From Roseovarius aestuarii (lineage in GTDB: Bacteria > Pseudomonadota > Alphaproteobacteria > Rhodobacterales > Rhodobacteraceae), in assembly GCF_019966515.1 (NCBI RefSeq), contig NZ_JAIMIB010000001.1:598974-662973 (forward strand): a stretch of 64,000 nucleotides of DNA, written 5' to 3'. Under the pieces are notes generated by a model. The model made no database searches, was not told the DNA's origin, and saw nothing but the letters and a program-made list of their open reading frames with translations. The translations under genes and the position numbers were made by a program. Positions 25,725 to 34,075 of this stretch are shown piece after piece. Numbering within the stretch: the stretch's first letter is position 1; each line of letters starts with the position of its first letter.

Positions 25725-28700
25725 TCAGGCCACCATCTGTTCGGCTTTCTTAAGATCAACACTGACCAGCTGGCTTACACCCTGCTCGGCCATGGTCACG
25801 CCAAACAGACGATCCATCCGACTCATCGTGACCGCGTGGTGGGTGATGATCAGGAACCGCGTTTCCGTCCGGCGGCACATCTCATCCAGCAGATCGCAGA
25901 ACCGGCCTACATTGGCATCGTCAAGCGGCGCGTCGACCTCGTCAAGCACACAGATCGGCGCCGGATTGGCAAGGAATACCGCGAAGATCAACGCCAGCGC
26001 GGTCAGGGTCTGTTCCCCACCTGAAAGCAAGCTGAGCGTTGCCAGTTTCTTGCCCGGTGGCTGGCACATGATCTCAAGCCCTGCATCCAGTGGATCGTCG
26101 CTTTCGACCATCACCAGATTAGCCTCGCCACCGCCAAAAAGATGTTTGAACAGCAGCGAGAAGTTACTGTTCACCTGCTCAAACGCCGTCAGCAGCCGTT
26201 CGCGCCCCTCGCGGTTGAGGCTGGCAATGCCGCTGCGCAGGGTCTTGATCGCCTCTTCCAGATCGGTCTTTTCGGCCACCAGCGTGTCATGTTCTTCCTC
26301 GACCTCGCGGGCATCTTCCTCGGCCCGCAGATTGACCGCGCCCAAGGCATCGCGCTGTCGTTTCAGCCGGTTCACATCTGCCTCGATCGCGTCCGCCGCG
26401 GGCATGTTCCCAGGATCAGCCTCCAGCGTTTCCAGCAGGCGCTCGGGCGTGGTTTCCAGATCCTCGGTGACCCGGCTCGCGGCCTGATCGCGGGTCTCAC
26501 GCGCCGCCTCGGATCGCGCCTCGGACCGCGCCCGCGCCTCTCGTGCCTCACTGGCGGCACGTTCGGCATCACGCTCTGCCTCGACCGCCTGACGAGCAGC
26601 CCCTTCTGCAGATGACAAAGCATCAGCGGCCCCGGCCCGGCGCGCATCGGCCTTATCGATCTCTGTGCTCAACTCAGCGCGTTTGGCTGCAATCTCTTCG
26701 GGTGCTGCCTTCGCCTGCGCCAACTCCTGCTCTGATGTCGCCTTGCGCTCTGCCAGCTCAGCGCTGCGCTTTTCGGCGGTCTCCAACCGGTGCCGCCAGC
26801 CGCTCAACTCCTTGGTGACTTCCTGCGACCGTCTGGTCCGGGCTTCCCCCTCGCGGCGCAACTCGTCATGAGCCGATCGCCGCGCCATCATTGTCATGCG
26901 CGAGGCCTCGACCGTCATCTTGACGTCCTCGACACCCGCCCGCGCTGAATCAAGATCACCCAGATCGGCAAGCCCCTTCTCGGCCTCGATCAGTTGCTTG
27001 CGCGCACCCATCGCTTCTTCTTCGTGGCGGGTCACGGCCAGCCCAAGCGACTCCAGCCGCGACTGTGCCAGATTGCGGTCCGCCTCGGCCTTGGACAGCG
27101 CCCGGTTGGCCTCGTTAACTGCCACGTCCGCCGCACGCCGTGCCTGCCGCGCATCGTGGTCAGCCTTTGTAACCTCAGCCAGCTTGGCACCCAGTACTTC
27201 ATGCGCCAGACGCGCGCCATCTGCCCGGGCGGAAGCGTGTTCCAACTCCTGCTTCAGCACTTCGAGCCGGTTGAGCTGCTGCAACCGCAATGCCGCGGCG
27301 CTTGGCGCATCCTCGGCCCAGGCGCGGAACCCGTCCCACCGCCATAGATCGCCCTGCGCACTGACCAGCCGTTGGCCGGGTTTCAGCGCGGCCTGCAAGC
27401 GCGGGCCGTCCTCGGCGTCCACCAGCCCGATCTGGCCCATCCGGCGTACCAACACCTCGGGGACAGAGACATAATTCGACAGCGCATTAACGCCGTCAGG
27501 CAGCGGTTGCGCCTGCGCGTACCCCGCCAGCGTGACCCAGCCCGACGGGCCATCGCCACTGACTTCCGGTGCGCGCAGATCATCCGCCAGCGCCGCGCCA
27601 AGCGCCTTTTCATAGCCCTGTTCGACCTTGAGCCGGTCCATGATCTGACCGTCCTCAGCCGTATCGCGCTCGACCAGTTTGGCCAGTGCCGTAACCTCGG
27701 CCCTCAGCGCATTGACTTCGCCCTCAGCTTCCGAGCGCTCGCCCCGTGCCTCGACCTCGCGGGCCTGTGTATCAGCCCGGGCATCATCGGCAGCAATCAG
27801 CGCGACCTCGGCGGCCTGCGCAGCAGCAACCGCTTCTTTCTCGGCCACATGCGCGGCGTCATGATCCGCCCGCGACGTCGCCAATGCCTCTTCAGACGAA
27901 GTCACTGCCTCTCGGGCCCGTGCCGCCTCGGCCTCGGACCGCTCCAATGTCTTCTGGCTGTCACTCAGCAACCGTTGCGCAGATTGGTGCCGTGCGGCCA
28001 AACGCGCCACATCTTCGGTGAGCTGGCTCAGGTCACTTTCCCGTTCCTGCAGGATACTGGCCGCATCGCGCGCTTCAGCTGCCGCCGCCTCAAGCCGTGC
28101 GTCATGACCGTCGCCCGCCTTGGCAAGCTCTTTTGCTTCCCATTCCAGCCGCTCGATGGTCTCGCCCGCATCGCGGTTGAGGCCACTCTCGCGCTCAATA
28201 TCATGGGCTAGCTGCTCGATCCGTTTCTCAAGCGTGGCGATCCGGTCGCGCGCACCTGCCTCCTGCTCATTGAGCGTATCGCGCTGCACCTGAAGCCGTT
28301 GCAGAACCGCTGCCGCTATTGCCTCTTCTTCCCGCAGCGGCGGCAGGGCCTCGTCCGATGTCAGGCGCAGCGTAGCCGCTGCACGCGCTGCACTTTCGGA
28401 TTGCGCCGCGGCGGTGGTCCGCTCGCGCAATTCCGCCTCAGCGCGGGCGCACGCCTCATCAGCTTCTTTCCAACGTCGATACAGCAACAGGCCCTCGGCC
28501 TGCCGCAACTCTTCGCCGATCGCACGATACCTTGCGGCCTGCTTTGCCTGCCGGGCCAGTTGTGCCAACTGGCTCGCCAGCTGTTCGATGACGTCATCAA
28601 CGCGGGTCAGGTTGGTCTCGGCGCCTTTCAGTTTCAGCTCCGCCTCGTGGCGGCGCTGATAGAGGCCCGAAATCCCCGCCGCCTCTTCCAGAATGCGACG

Positions 28701-29180
28701 CCGTGCCTTGGGTTTGGCATTGATGAGCTCGCTGATCTGCCCCTGCCGCACCAGCGCCGGGCTATGTGCGCCAGTCGAGGCATCGGCAAACAGCATCTGA
28801 ACGTCACGCGCCCGCACATCCTTGCCATTGACCTTATAGGCGCTTCCAACATCGCGGGTGATCCGACGGACGATCTCAATATGATCGGCATCGTTGAACC
28901 CGGCGGGCGCCAACCGGTCGGCATTGTCGATATGCACGCTGACCTCGGCAAAGTTACGCGCCGGCCGTGTCGAGGCCCCGGCAAAGATCACATCCTCCAT
29001 GCCGCCGCCGCGCATCGCCGTGGGCCGGTTCTCTCCCATCACCCAACGCAGCGCTTCCAGCAGGTTGGATTTGCCACAACCATTCGGCCCGACAACCCCG
29101 GTCAACCCGTCATGAATTAACAGGTCCGTCGGATCCACGAAGCTTTTGAAGCCGGTCAGTCGGAGTTTGGAAAATTGCAA
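25725..29180 (-). CDS. smc: Chromosome segregation protein SMC
   Basis: A 1151-residue SMC ATPase, the usual length. Walker A GPNGCGKSN (residues 31-39) follows the conserved FSKLRLTGFKSFVDPT start. Two long Ala/Glu/Arg-rich coiled coils flank a hinge near residues 510-640. The C-terminal head has the signature LSGGEQTLTALAL and Walker B ICVLDEVDAPLDD. It works with ScpA/ScpB to compact and segregate the chromosome. No ATG fits the conserved N-terminus; a TTG at 29180 right before QFSKLRL, behind ACAGGGCG, is the likely start, though the frame is open to TTG 29207. Single-gene unit. Confidence 0.95.
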   Translation of the reverse strand: MQFSKLRLTGFKSFVDPTDLLIHDGLTGVVGPNGCGKSNLLEALRWVMGENRPTAMRGGGMEDVIFAGASTRPARNFAEVSVHIDNADRLAPAGFNDADHIEIVRRITRDVGSAYKVNGKDVRARDVQMLFADASTGAHSPALVRQGQISELINAKPKARRRILEEAAGISGLYQRRHEAELKLKGAETNLTRVDDVIEQLASQLAQLARQAKQAARYRAIGEELRQAEGLLLYRRWKEADEACARAEAELRERTTAAAQSESAARAAATLRLTSDEALPPLREEEAIAAAVLQRLQVQRDTLNEQEAGARDRIATLEKRIEQLAHDIERESGLNRDAGETIERLEWEAKELAKAGDGHDARLEAAAAEARDAASILQERESDLSQLTEDVARLAARHQSAQRLLSDSQKTLERSEAEAARAREAVTSSEEALATSRADHDAAHVAEKEAVAAAQAAEVALIAADDARADTQAREVEARGERSEAEGEVNALRAEVTALAKLVERDTAEDGQIMDRLKVEQGYEKALGAALADDLRAPEVSGDGPSGWVTLAGYAQAQPLPDGVNALSNYVSVPEVLVRRMGQIGLVDAEDGPRLQAALKPGQRLVSAQGDLWRWDGFRAWAEDAPSAAALRLQQLNRLEVLKQELEHASARADGARLAHEVLGAKLAEVTKADHDARQARRAADVAVNEANRALSKAEADRNLAQSRLESLGLAVTRHEEEAMGARKQLIEAEKGLADLGDLDSARAGVEDVKMTVEASRMTMMARRSAHDELRREGEARTRRSQEVTKELSGWRHRLETAEKRSAELAERKATSEQELAQAKAAPEEIAAKRAELSTEIDKADARRAGAADALSSAEGAARQAVEAERDAERAASEAREARARSEARSEAARETRDQAASRVTEDLETTPERLLETLEADPGNMPAADAIEADVNRLKRQRDALGAVNLRAEEDAREVEEEHDTLVAEKTDLEEAIKTLRSGIASLNREGRERLLTAFEQVNSNFSLLFKHLFGGGEANLVMVESDDPLDAGLEIMCQPPGKKLATLSLLSGGEQTLTALALIFAVFLANPAPICVLDEVDAPLDDANVGRFCDLLDEMCRRTETRFLIITHHAVTMSRMDRLFGVTMAEQGVSQLVSVDLKKAEQMVA

Positions 29181-29391
29181 CGGCACGCCCTGTTCAAATG
29201 ATTCCAATCAGAGCCAAATGTGCGGGGTGCCAAAGCCATCTGTCAACGGCAAACCCCATAATATGGCTAAACGCGCTCAGTTATCCACAAGATATTGCGC
29301 TAGATGATGCCGATCAGATTGCTATTCTGCGCAGCAACTGTGATCGGGCGCGCCCGTCAACCATCAAACCCTGACACCGAAACGAGTGGAT

Positions 29392-29874
29392 ATGTCAAAA
29401 CCTCTTCTCCTGCTCTCCATCGGCCTTCTTTTGGGTATGGGCGTTGGTTTCCTGCTTGCTACCGCCACGTATCAAGCACCGCCCTCATCCGATGCATCAG
29501 CACATGACCATTCGGCGCATGATCACGGCAACAACACCGAGCATACCCGGCTGACCGATGTCAGCGGCCTGGTGCCGACGCTGATCCTTACCTTGCACCC
29601 GGACGGGCGCCAAAGCCGCAATCTGCATATCGGGGTCACTAATTTTACTTTCGCCCCAGGGGCGGTCAACGGCCCGCACGTTCCCGGCCAAGGGCATGCC
29701 CATATCTATGTCAACAACATCAAGATCGCCCGTGCCTATGGTGCCTGGATGCAACTGGCGGCGCTGCCAAAGGGCACCCACACCATCCGCGTGACGCTCA
29801 ACGCCAATGACCATACGGCGCTGGCCATAGGTGGCGCACCCATAGAAGCGACAACCACGGTAACGATTGAATGA
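29392..29874 (+). CDS. Membrane-anchored His-rich periplasmic protein
   Basis: A protein of 160 residues: an N-terminal hydrophobic anchor or signal (LLLLSIGLLLGMGVGFLLATA), a short His-rich linker (SAHDHSAHDHGNNTEH), then a beta-rich domain. That domain has GHAHIYVNNIKIARAYG and GTHTIRVTLNANDHTALAIG, a pattern seen in small periplasmic proteins of marine bacteria. The His spacing (HDH repeated, GHAHIY) suggests binding of copper or another transition metal (inference). It precedes a GNAT gene by 25 bp on the same strand. An alternative GTG start lies two codons upstream. Function unproven. Confidence 0.6.
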   Translation: MSKPLLLLSIGLLLGMGVGFLLATATYQAPPSSDASAHDHSAHDHGNNTEHTRLTDVSGLVPTLILTLHPDGRQSRNLHIGVTNFTFAPGAVNGPHVPGQGHAHIYVNNIKIARAYGAWMQLAALPKGTHTIRVTLNANDHTALAIGGAPIEATTTVTIE

Positions 29875-29899
29875 TGCCGAAAACCCCAGAGCAACCACC

Positions 29900-30352
29900 A
29901 TGCTGATCGTTGAACCCGCCCACCCCCGCAGCCCCGGCCCAAGCGCCCTCATTCAATCCAGCCATGCACTGATGCTGGACCTCTACCCGCCCGAGGATAA
30001 TTTTGCGCTCGATATCGACGCCCTCTGCGCCCCGGACATTCACTTCTTCGCCGCACGCGACGGCGGGCAGACGCTTGGAACCGGCGCGCTTGCAGTGCGC
30101 GACGGGTATGGCGAGGTCAAAGCCATGTTCACCGCTCCCGAAGCGCGGGGCAAGGGCGTGGCTGCGGCCCTGCTGCGCCAACTCGAAGATCAGGCCCGCA
30201 GCCTCGACCTGTCCCAGATCAAGCTCGAAACCGGCGAGGAACTGGCCGAGGCTGTTCGCCTTTATGAACGTCATGGATTTAATCGTTGCGATGCTTTCGG
30301 CGACTACCAACCCAACCAATTCAGCATCTTCATGGAGAAGAACCTGACCTGA
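29900..30352 (+). CDS. GNAT-family N-acetyltransferase
   Basis: A single-domain acetyltransferase of 150 residues. VKAMFTAPEARGKGVAAALLRQLE holds the acetyl-CoA binding motif (R-G-K-G-V-A), followed by the C-terminal LYERHGFNRCDAFGDY typical of the family. The start at ATG 29900 keeps the first strand; a TTG at 29867 overlapping the previous stop would add 11 residues. The acceptor is unknown. A strong hairpin follows the stop at 30365-30413. Confidence 0.85.
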   Translation: MLIVEPAHPRSPGPSALIQSSHALMLDLYPPEDNFALDIDALCAPDIHFFAARDGGQTLGTGALAVRDGYGEVKAMFTAPEARGKGVAAALLRQLEDQARSLDLSQIKLETGEELAEAVRLYERHGFNRCDAFGDYQPNQFSIFMEKNLT

Positions 30353-30364
30353 CCTCAAAGGTCC

Positions 30365-30413
30365 GCCCCCTCGGCGGAACGGGGTGGGCGGGTGGGCGTT
30401 CCGCCGAGGGGGC
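30365..30413. repeat. 17-bp perfect hairpin with a G-quadruplex motif in its loop
   Basis: The arms GCCCCCTCGGCGGAACG (30365-30381) and CGTTCCGCCGAGGGGGC (30397-30413) are exact reverse complements. The loop holds four G runs of three or more with single-base spacers (GGGGTGGGCGGGTGGG, 30381-30396), an ideal G-quadruplex pattern on the plus strand. It begins 12 bp after the GNAT stop and ends 63 bp before the next gene. There is no T tract, so a classical terminator is not certain. Confidence 0.75.
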
Positions 30414-30476
30414 GCCACAAGGCTGGACACGAAACCAAAACCCAAGCACGATAAGTTCATCATCGAGGGTTTTCCT

Positions 30477-30845
30477 ATGCCCATACGCGGCCACTGCCTG
30501 TGCAAATCTATCTGTTTCGAGCTGACCGGGCCACACAATTGGGTCGGCCATTGCCATTGCGACAGTTGCCGACGCGGGGCGGGTGCGCCAGTCGTGACCT
30601 TCATCGGCCATCCCAACGGCCATTGGCGCTGGACCGGCGCGCGCCCCACGCAATTCACGTCATCCGCAGGCAACTACCGGTATTTCTGCCCGACCTGCGG
30701 CAGTTCGGTGGCTTATGCCTCGGACCGGTATCCCGACGAGATGCATTTTCACGCCGCACTGCTTGAAACCCCCGCAGCCGTGAAGCCTTCAGAAATTTAC
30801 CATGAAGACGAACGCTTGCCCTGGCATCTGGACGCGACAGCCTAA
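30477..30845 (+). CDS. GFA / Mss4-like zinc-binding family protein
   Basis: A 122-residue protein of the glutathione-dependent formaldehyde-activating (GFA/CENP-V) family. The zinc ligands are visible in order: GHCLCKSICFEL, VGHCHCDSCRRGAGAP and YFCPTCGSSVAY. Bacterial members are small cytoplasmic zinc proteins, mostly of unknown substrate; a role with glutathione adducts is shown only for a few. Start at ATG 30477. The upstream frame back to 30384 runs through the G-rich hairpin and is not protein. Its stop overlaps the convergent lipoprotein gene by four bases. Confidence 0.85.
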   Translation: MPIRGHCLCKSICFELTGPHNWVGHCHCDSCRRGAGAPVVTFIGHPNGHWRWTGARPTQFTSSAGNYRYFCPTCGSSVAYASDRYPDEMHFHAALLETPAAVKPSEIYHEDERLPWHLDATA

Positions 30846-31222
30846 ATCGGCGCGCAACTCAGGTCGGCAATGCTGTCATAGACCACGTCAATCTGGCATT
30901 CGAACTCGACATCCCGCGGCAATGGCTTCAGTTGCCCGCCGCAATCCAGCCATGCCTGCATCACCGCTGCATCGCCCTCAAGCCGCCGCACCCGGCAGCC
31001 GCTGGCCTTTTCAATGGCCATCACCCCGCGTGGTGCTACCGCCGCCAGCCTCGGCGCTGGTTCGGCATTCAACCGGATCGCCTGCGCCCGGAGGTCCAGA
31101 ACCCGCACGGCGAAAACACTCTGATCAATTCTGATCCTGGTCACGTCTGCATGGCGAAATGCTGGCCCGGGCGCATCGCACCCGATCACCGCCAACAATG
31201 CCATCGCGACCATACATCTCAT
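30842..31222 (-). CDS. Hypothetical lipoprotein
   Basis: A protein of 126 residues with a short lipoprotein signal (MVAMALLAVIGCDAPG; modified Cys15). The mature part has TRIRIDQSVFAVRVLDLRAQAIRLN and GCRVRRLEGDAAVMQAWLDCGG, with three further Cys. I know no named family for it, though the pattern suggests a small envelope protein conserved in related species. It overlaps the GFA gene at the stop and is divergent from the Lin0512 pair. Confidence 0.6.
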   Translation of the reverse strand: MRCMVAMALLAVIGCDAPGPAFRHADVTRIRIDQSVFAVRVLDLRAQAIRLNAEPAPRLAAVAPRGVMAIEKASGCRVRRLEGDAAVMQAWLDCGGQLKPLPRDVEFECQIDVVYDSIADLSCAPI

Positions 31223-31335
31223 GCCCCGTAGCGTGGCATTATCAGAGTTAACAAAACCTTATCCGAGACCAATTTCACCCTTGCACCTCGACGCCCCGCA
31301 CCACCAAAGTCGCGACAGCAAAAACAGGAGTCATC

Positions 31336-31374
31336 ATGATTACCCGCACATGCTCAGCCCGAAAGGTCTTCTGA
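31336..31374 (+). CDS. Possible 12-codon leader ORF
   Basis: ATG 31336 follows a clean AGGAG (31326-31330) at 5-nt spacing and encodes MITRTCSARKVF. Its stop overlaps the ATG of the Lin0512 reading frame (TGATG at 31372-31376). This is the geometry of a translationally coupled leader peptide, but it could also be chance, with AGGAG serving the longer gene poorly. Too short to judge by composition. Confidence 0.3.
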   Translation: MITRTCSARKVF

Positions 31375-31720
31375 TGCCAAAACATCGCGTTCTCACCGAG
31401 TTCGGCATGGGCAGCAGCCTGCGCCGTCAGGACTATACCGAAGCCGCAAAAGGGCGCTCAAAGACGCGCTCTGGCATAACTCCATCAACATGGCCGAACT
31501 GTTTGGCTTCGAAAAGGAAGCGATGCTGATCGATGTCGAGATCGCCGTGCAACAGCCCGATCAGGTCGACATAGGCCAACTGACCAGCGTTTTTCCCTAT
31601 GGCCAGATCAGCGTCACCACCACCCACGGTGGCCTCGATATCCCGCGTCCCGTGGGAAATCCCACGGTGATCGCAAATGCAGCGATTTCCGTAAGTTTCG
31701 ACATGGTGCGCACATCATGA
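31374..31720 (+). pseudogene. Lin0512-family gene, first copy, frameshifted
   Basis: The frame from ATG 31374 starts KHRVLTEFGMGSSLRRQDYTEAA, which aligns with RFIIEMGIGNDLHGMDYQKAA of the next gene. At about 31448-31454 (AAAAGGG) the homology moves to the -1 frame, continuing KRALKDALWHNSINMAELFGF and on to SFDMVRTS. One base has been lost there, or the sequence has an error. The A AAA GGG run is a poor slippage site, so programmed frameshifting is unlikely. Its end overlaps the second copy (ATGA, 31717-31720). The family's biochemical role is unknown. Confidence 0.7.
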
Positions 31721-32079
31721 GCGATCAACGTTTCATCATCGAAATGGGCATAGGCAACGACCTGCACGGGATGGATTACCAAAAAGCGGCGCGGCGCGCG
31801 ATTGAGGACGCCTTTCGCCATTCCACCCTACCGATCTTTCAGACCACTCGCCTTGAACACACCGAGATGCGCGTTCAGGTCACCATTGGCGTGCAGGAGC
31901 CCAATCAGCTCGACACCGGTGCGCTCGCCGACATGCTACCACGGGGCCGCGCTGCCGTATTGGCAGTCAAGGGTGGCCAGAACGTGACCAACCCGGAAAC
32001 CGGCGAAACGCTGGTCATCGCCACCGCCGCCATTGAGGCATTCCTGCCGTATCAGGGAGATAAGTGGCGGGTTGGATGA
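31717..32079 (+). CDS. Lin0512-family protein, second copy, intact
   Basis: A protein of 120 residues beginning RFIIEMGIGNDLHGMDYQKAARRAIEDAF, followed by MRVQVTIGVQEPNQLDTGALADMLPRG and a C-terminal strand LVIATAAIEAFLP. This is the standard Lin0512 fold length. Members often occur as neighbouring pairs and may assemble as hetero-oligomers; the function is unknown. Its ATG overlaps the stop of the frameshifted first copy, so the original pair was translationally coupled. If pairing is needed, loss of the first copy would leave this one without its partner (inference). Confidence 0.8.
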   Translation: MSDQRFIIEMGIGNDLHGMDYQKAARRAIEDAFRHSTLPIFQTTRLEHTEMRVQVTIGVQEPNQLDTGALADMLPRGRAAVLAVKGGQNVTNPETGETLVIATAAIEAFLPYQGDKWRVG

Positions 32080-32171
32080 AGATGCTTAGCGGATAAAGCG
32101 GACATCCGATTTGGCTTTTCAATGCCCAATCCGAAGAAAAGGCCAAGATCGAAAAGGAGGCCGAGTACACG

Positions 32172-32270
32172 ATGCTAGCAGTTGCCAACAGCCAGTTTGT
32201 ATCCGTGACTTTCACCAAGGAAGACAGGACAGAGCGTGCGATGCGCATATGCGCTCTCAAATTGCCCGTC
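32172..32270 (+). pseudogene. Possible 5' fragment of a small mobile-element-associated gene
   Basis: An ATG with a good AAGGAGG (32154-32160) starts a frame reading LAVANSQFVSVTFTKEDRTERAMRI. I recall similar openings in small proteins of phage- or plasmid-like regions. After about 30 residues the likeness ends, and the frame runs antisense over a lipoprotein gene. I treat it as a truncated remnant with low confidence. Confidence 0.3.
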
Positions 32271-32277
32271 ACATTCA

Positions 32278-32826
32278 TCAACAGCTCAGTGGAAAGACCA
32301 TACCCGTCACATAGTTGTCGCGTACAAAATACCCATCACCGGTTACACTGCACGATGTCCTGGCATCCGCTGCCTCTTTAGTTTTGGCACTCAGGTTAAA
32401 CTTACGCGCGCCAAAGGTGTGCGACGCATGTTGCACCACGACAAAGTCGTGAGTGTCCACGCGCACCTGACGCATCAGCAACTTGTACTTCCCAAGATTT
32501 ACGGCCTCTGATTCACCCTGTCGCCAGAACGACTCGCGTGACCGGAAGGCTGCAAGCGCTGCGGATCGTTGGTTCAGCGCTTTACCGCGCCTTGAATATT
32601 GGCGTGACTTTTCTGAATGAAACGGAAGCGAGGTCGGCGGGGCAGTATGTGTGGCCAATGGAGCGAAATTCGAGGCATCTGGTGCCCGTTGCGGCGCCAC
32701 TGATATCTGCGGATCAAGGCTATACCCTGCCCCACCGCTGAAGGCCCCGGAGGCGTTGTTGTACTGAGGGGCGCCGCTGCAAGCTGAGAGCAAGCAAATC
32801 ATGGCAATGGCCACATAACGTTTCAT
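32278..32826 (-). CDS. Hypothetical lipoprotein, 182 residues
   Basis: From ATG 32826 (CGGAGATT upstream) the N-terminus is a lipoprotein signal, KRYVAIAMICLLSACSG, with the modified Cys at residue 16. The mature part is Ser/Ala/Gln-rich for 60 residues. It then has a compact C-terminal domain (ESFWRQGESEAVNLGKYKLLM, TSCSVTGDGYFVRDNYVTGM) ending in Cys. The frame continues upstream to 32985, but that part overlaps non-coding DNA. No family recognised. The neighbours give no hint of function. Confidence 0.55.
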   Translation of the reverse strand: MKRYVAIAMICLLSACSGAPQYNNASGAFSGGAGYSLDPQISVAPQRAPDASNFAPLATHTAPPTSLPFHSEKSRQYSRRGKALNQRSAALAAFRSRESFWRQGESEAVNLGKYKLLMRQVRVDTHDFVVVQHASHTFGARKFNLSAKTKEAADARTSCSVTGDGYFVRDNYVTGMVFPLSC

Positions 32827-33057
32827 CCATAATCTCCGTGTCAAAATCCTACCGGCAACTTCAGCGGGAAAGTTGGTGAAACGATGGCGATATGGAGAAA
32901 GGTTTTCAGCTTGCTCCTTCAATTTGGCCGTGATTTGGCTTTTCGTCTGCTTTGGGTTCAAATTGACCCTTAACCGATCCATCAATCCTCCCTAAACCCG
33001 CGCTTGTTCCTGCGTAAGGGCGGTCATATAATCTGACCAATCATGCAAGGAACGCCA

Positions 33058-33825
33058 ATGCCCTTCCAGAAAGTCACGCCCGAGAAGCTCTCGACCGCTG
33101 TCACTCGCCAGATCGAAAAACTGATCTTGCGCGGTATCCTGCGGCCCGGGGAGCGCCTGCCTGCGGAACGTGAGCTGGCCGAGCGCCTGGGCGTTTCGCG
33201 CCCCTCGTTGCGCGAAGCGGTGTCCGAATTGCAGGAAAAGGGTTTGCTGGCCGCGCGCGCAGGCGCCGGTATCTTTGTGGCGGATGTTCTGGGCAACGCG
33301 TTTTCGCCCGCGCTGGTCCAACTCTTTGCCGAACATGACGAGGCGGTGTTTGACTACATCACCTTCCGCCGCGACCTCGAAGGCATGGCGGCTGAACGTG
33401 CCGCCCGTTTCGCATCGGATACCGATCTCAAGGTCATCCAAGCGGTCTTTGACAAGATGAATGCCGCCCATGCCAAGTCCAACCCAAGGGATGAAGCGCA
33501 GCTGGATGCCGATTTCCACATGGCGATCATCGAGGCCAGCCATAATGTCGTAATGCTGCATATGATGCGGTCGATGTTCCAGCTGCTCAGCGAAGGTGTT
33601 TTCTATAACCGGCAGGTGATGTTCAAGCAGCGCACCACTCGGGACATGCTGCTGGACCAGCACCGCGCCATCAATGATGCGCTGCAAGCACGCGATGCAC
33701 GGGCCGCACGAAACGCGGTCACAACACATCTGGATTATGTCGAGAAATCGCTGAGTGACCAGCAAAAGGCGGACCGGAACGAGGTCATCGCCAATCAGCG
33801 ATTCGAACACGAAAACGCGCGCTGA
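33058..33825 (+). CDS. FadR-type GntR transcriptional regulator (FCD domain)
   Basis: A protein of 255 residues from ATG 33058, chosen over 33043 because AAGGA stands 6 nt ahead and PFQKVTPEKLSTAV matches the family N-terminus. A winged helix (LRPGERLPAERELAERLGVSRPSLREAVSELQEKGLL) is followed by a helical FCD domain. Its metal-ligand positions are filled by Asp and His in LDADFHMAI, LDQHRAI and TTHLDYVE. It lies 250 bp upstream of preT on the same strand, and the perfect AT-rich inverted repeat between them is a candidate operator. It could regulate pyrimidine catabolism (inference); a lactate or glycolate regulator is the alternative. Confidence 0.85.
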   Translation: MPFQKVTPEKLSTAVTRQIEKLILRGILRPGERLPAERELAERLGVSRPSLREAVSELQEKGLLAARAGAGIFVADVLGNAFSPALVQLFAEHDEAVFDYITFRRDLEGMAAERAARFASDTDLKVIQAVFDKMNAAHAKSNPRDEAQLDADFHMAIIEASHNVVMLHMMRSMFQLLSEGVFYNRQVMFKQRTTRDMLLDQHRAINDALQARDARAARNAVTTHLDYVEKSLSDQQKADRNEVIANQRFEHENAR

Positions 33826-33996
33826 CCGTACCCTTCTCACCTACATATGCGGCTTCGTATCCGGTCATCCCGGATGAGTTAGTGATCCGTTCCGGTGCAC
33901 TATTGGCAAGATCGAGATGCAGTTTTTTCTGTTACCAAACAGCCCGTTACTACCTGACCAGCCGTGATTGTGCCGCGTAACAGCTCAAGCCCGATA

Positions 33997-34032
33997 AATT
34001 AAAAATTTTACCAATTGATAAAATTTTTAATT
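33997..34032. promoter_or_regulatory. Perfect 14-bp AT-rich inverted repeat upstream of preT
   Basis: AATTAAAAATTTTA and TAAAATTTTTAATT are exact inverted arms with an 8-base spacer (CCAATTGA). It ends 43 bp before the preT start codon. Base composition is far from the GC-rich surroundings, which argues against chance. Candidate operator for the FadR-type regulator just upstream. Confidence 0.5.
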
Positions 34033-34075
34033 GTGTCACACTAAAAGCAGCTAGTTTGCCACCGATGAGGAAGCC

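Noticed and set aside
25792..29120. Long open frames on the plus strand across smc (for example 27372-28211 and 28299-29120)
   Set aside because: They are antisense shadows of the Ala/Glu/Arg-rich coiled-coil codons of smc, with no family resemblance and no ribosome binding sites.
31446..31456. Programmed -1 frameshifting in the first Lin0512 gene
   Set aside because: The A AAA GGG sequence does not allow proper re-pairing in the second codon and no stimulatory structure is visible; a deletion or read error is simpler.
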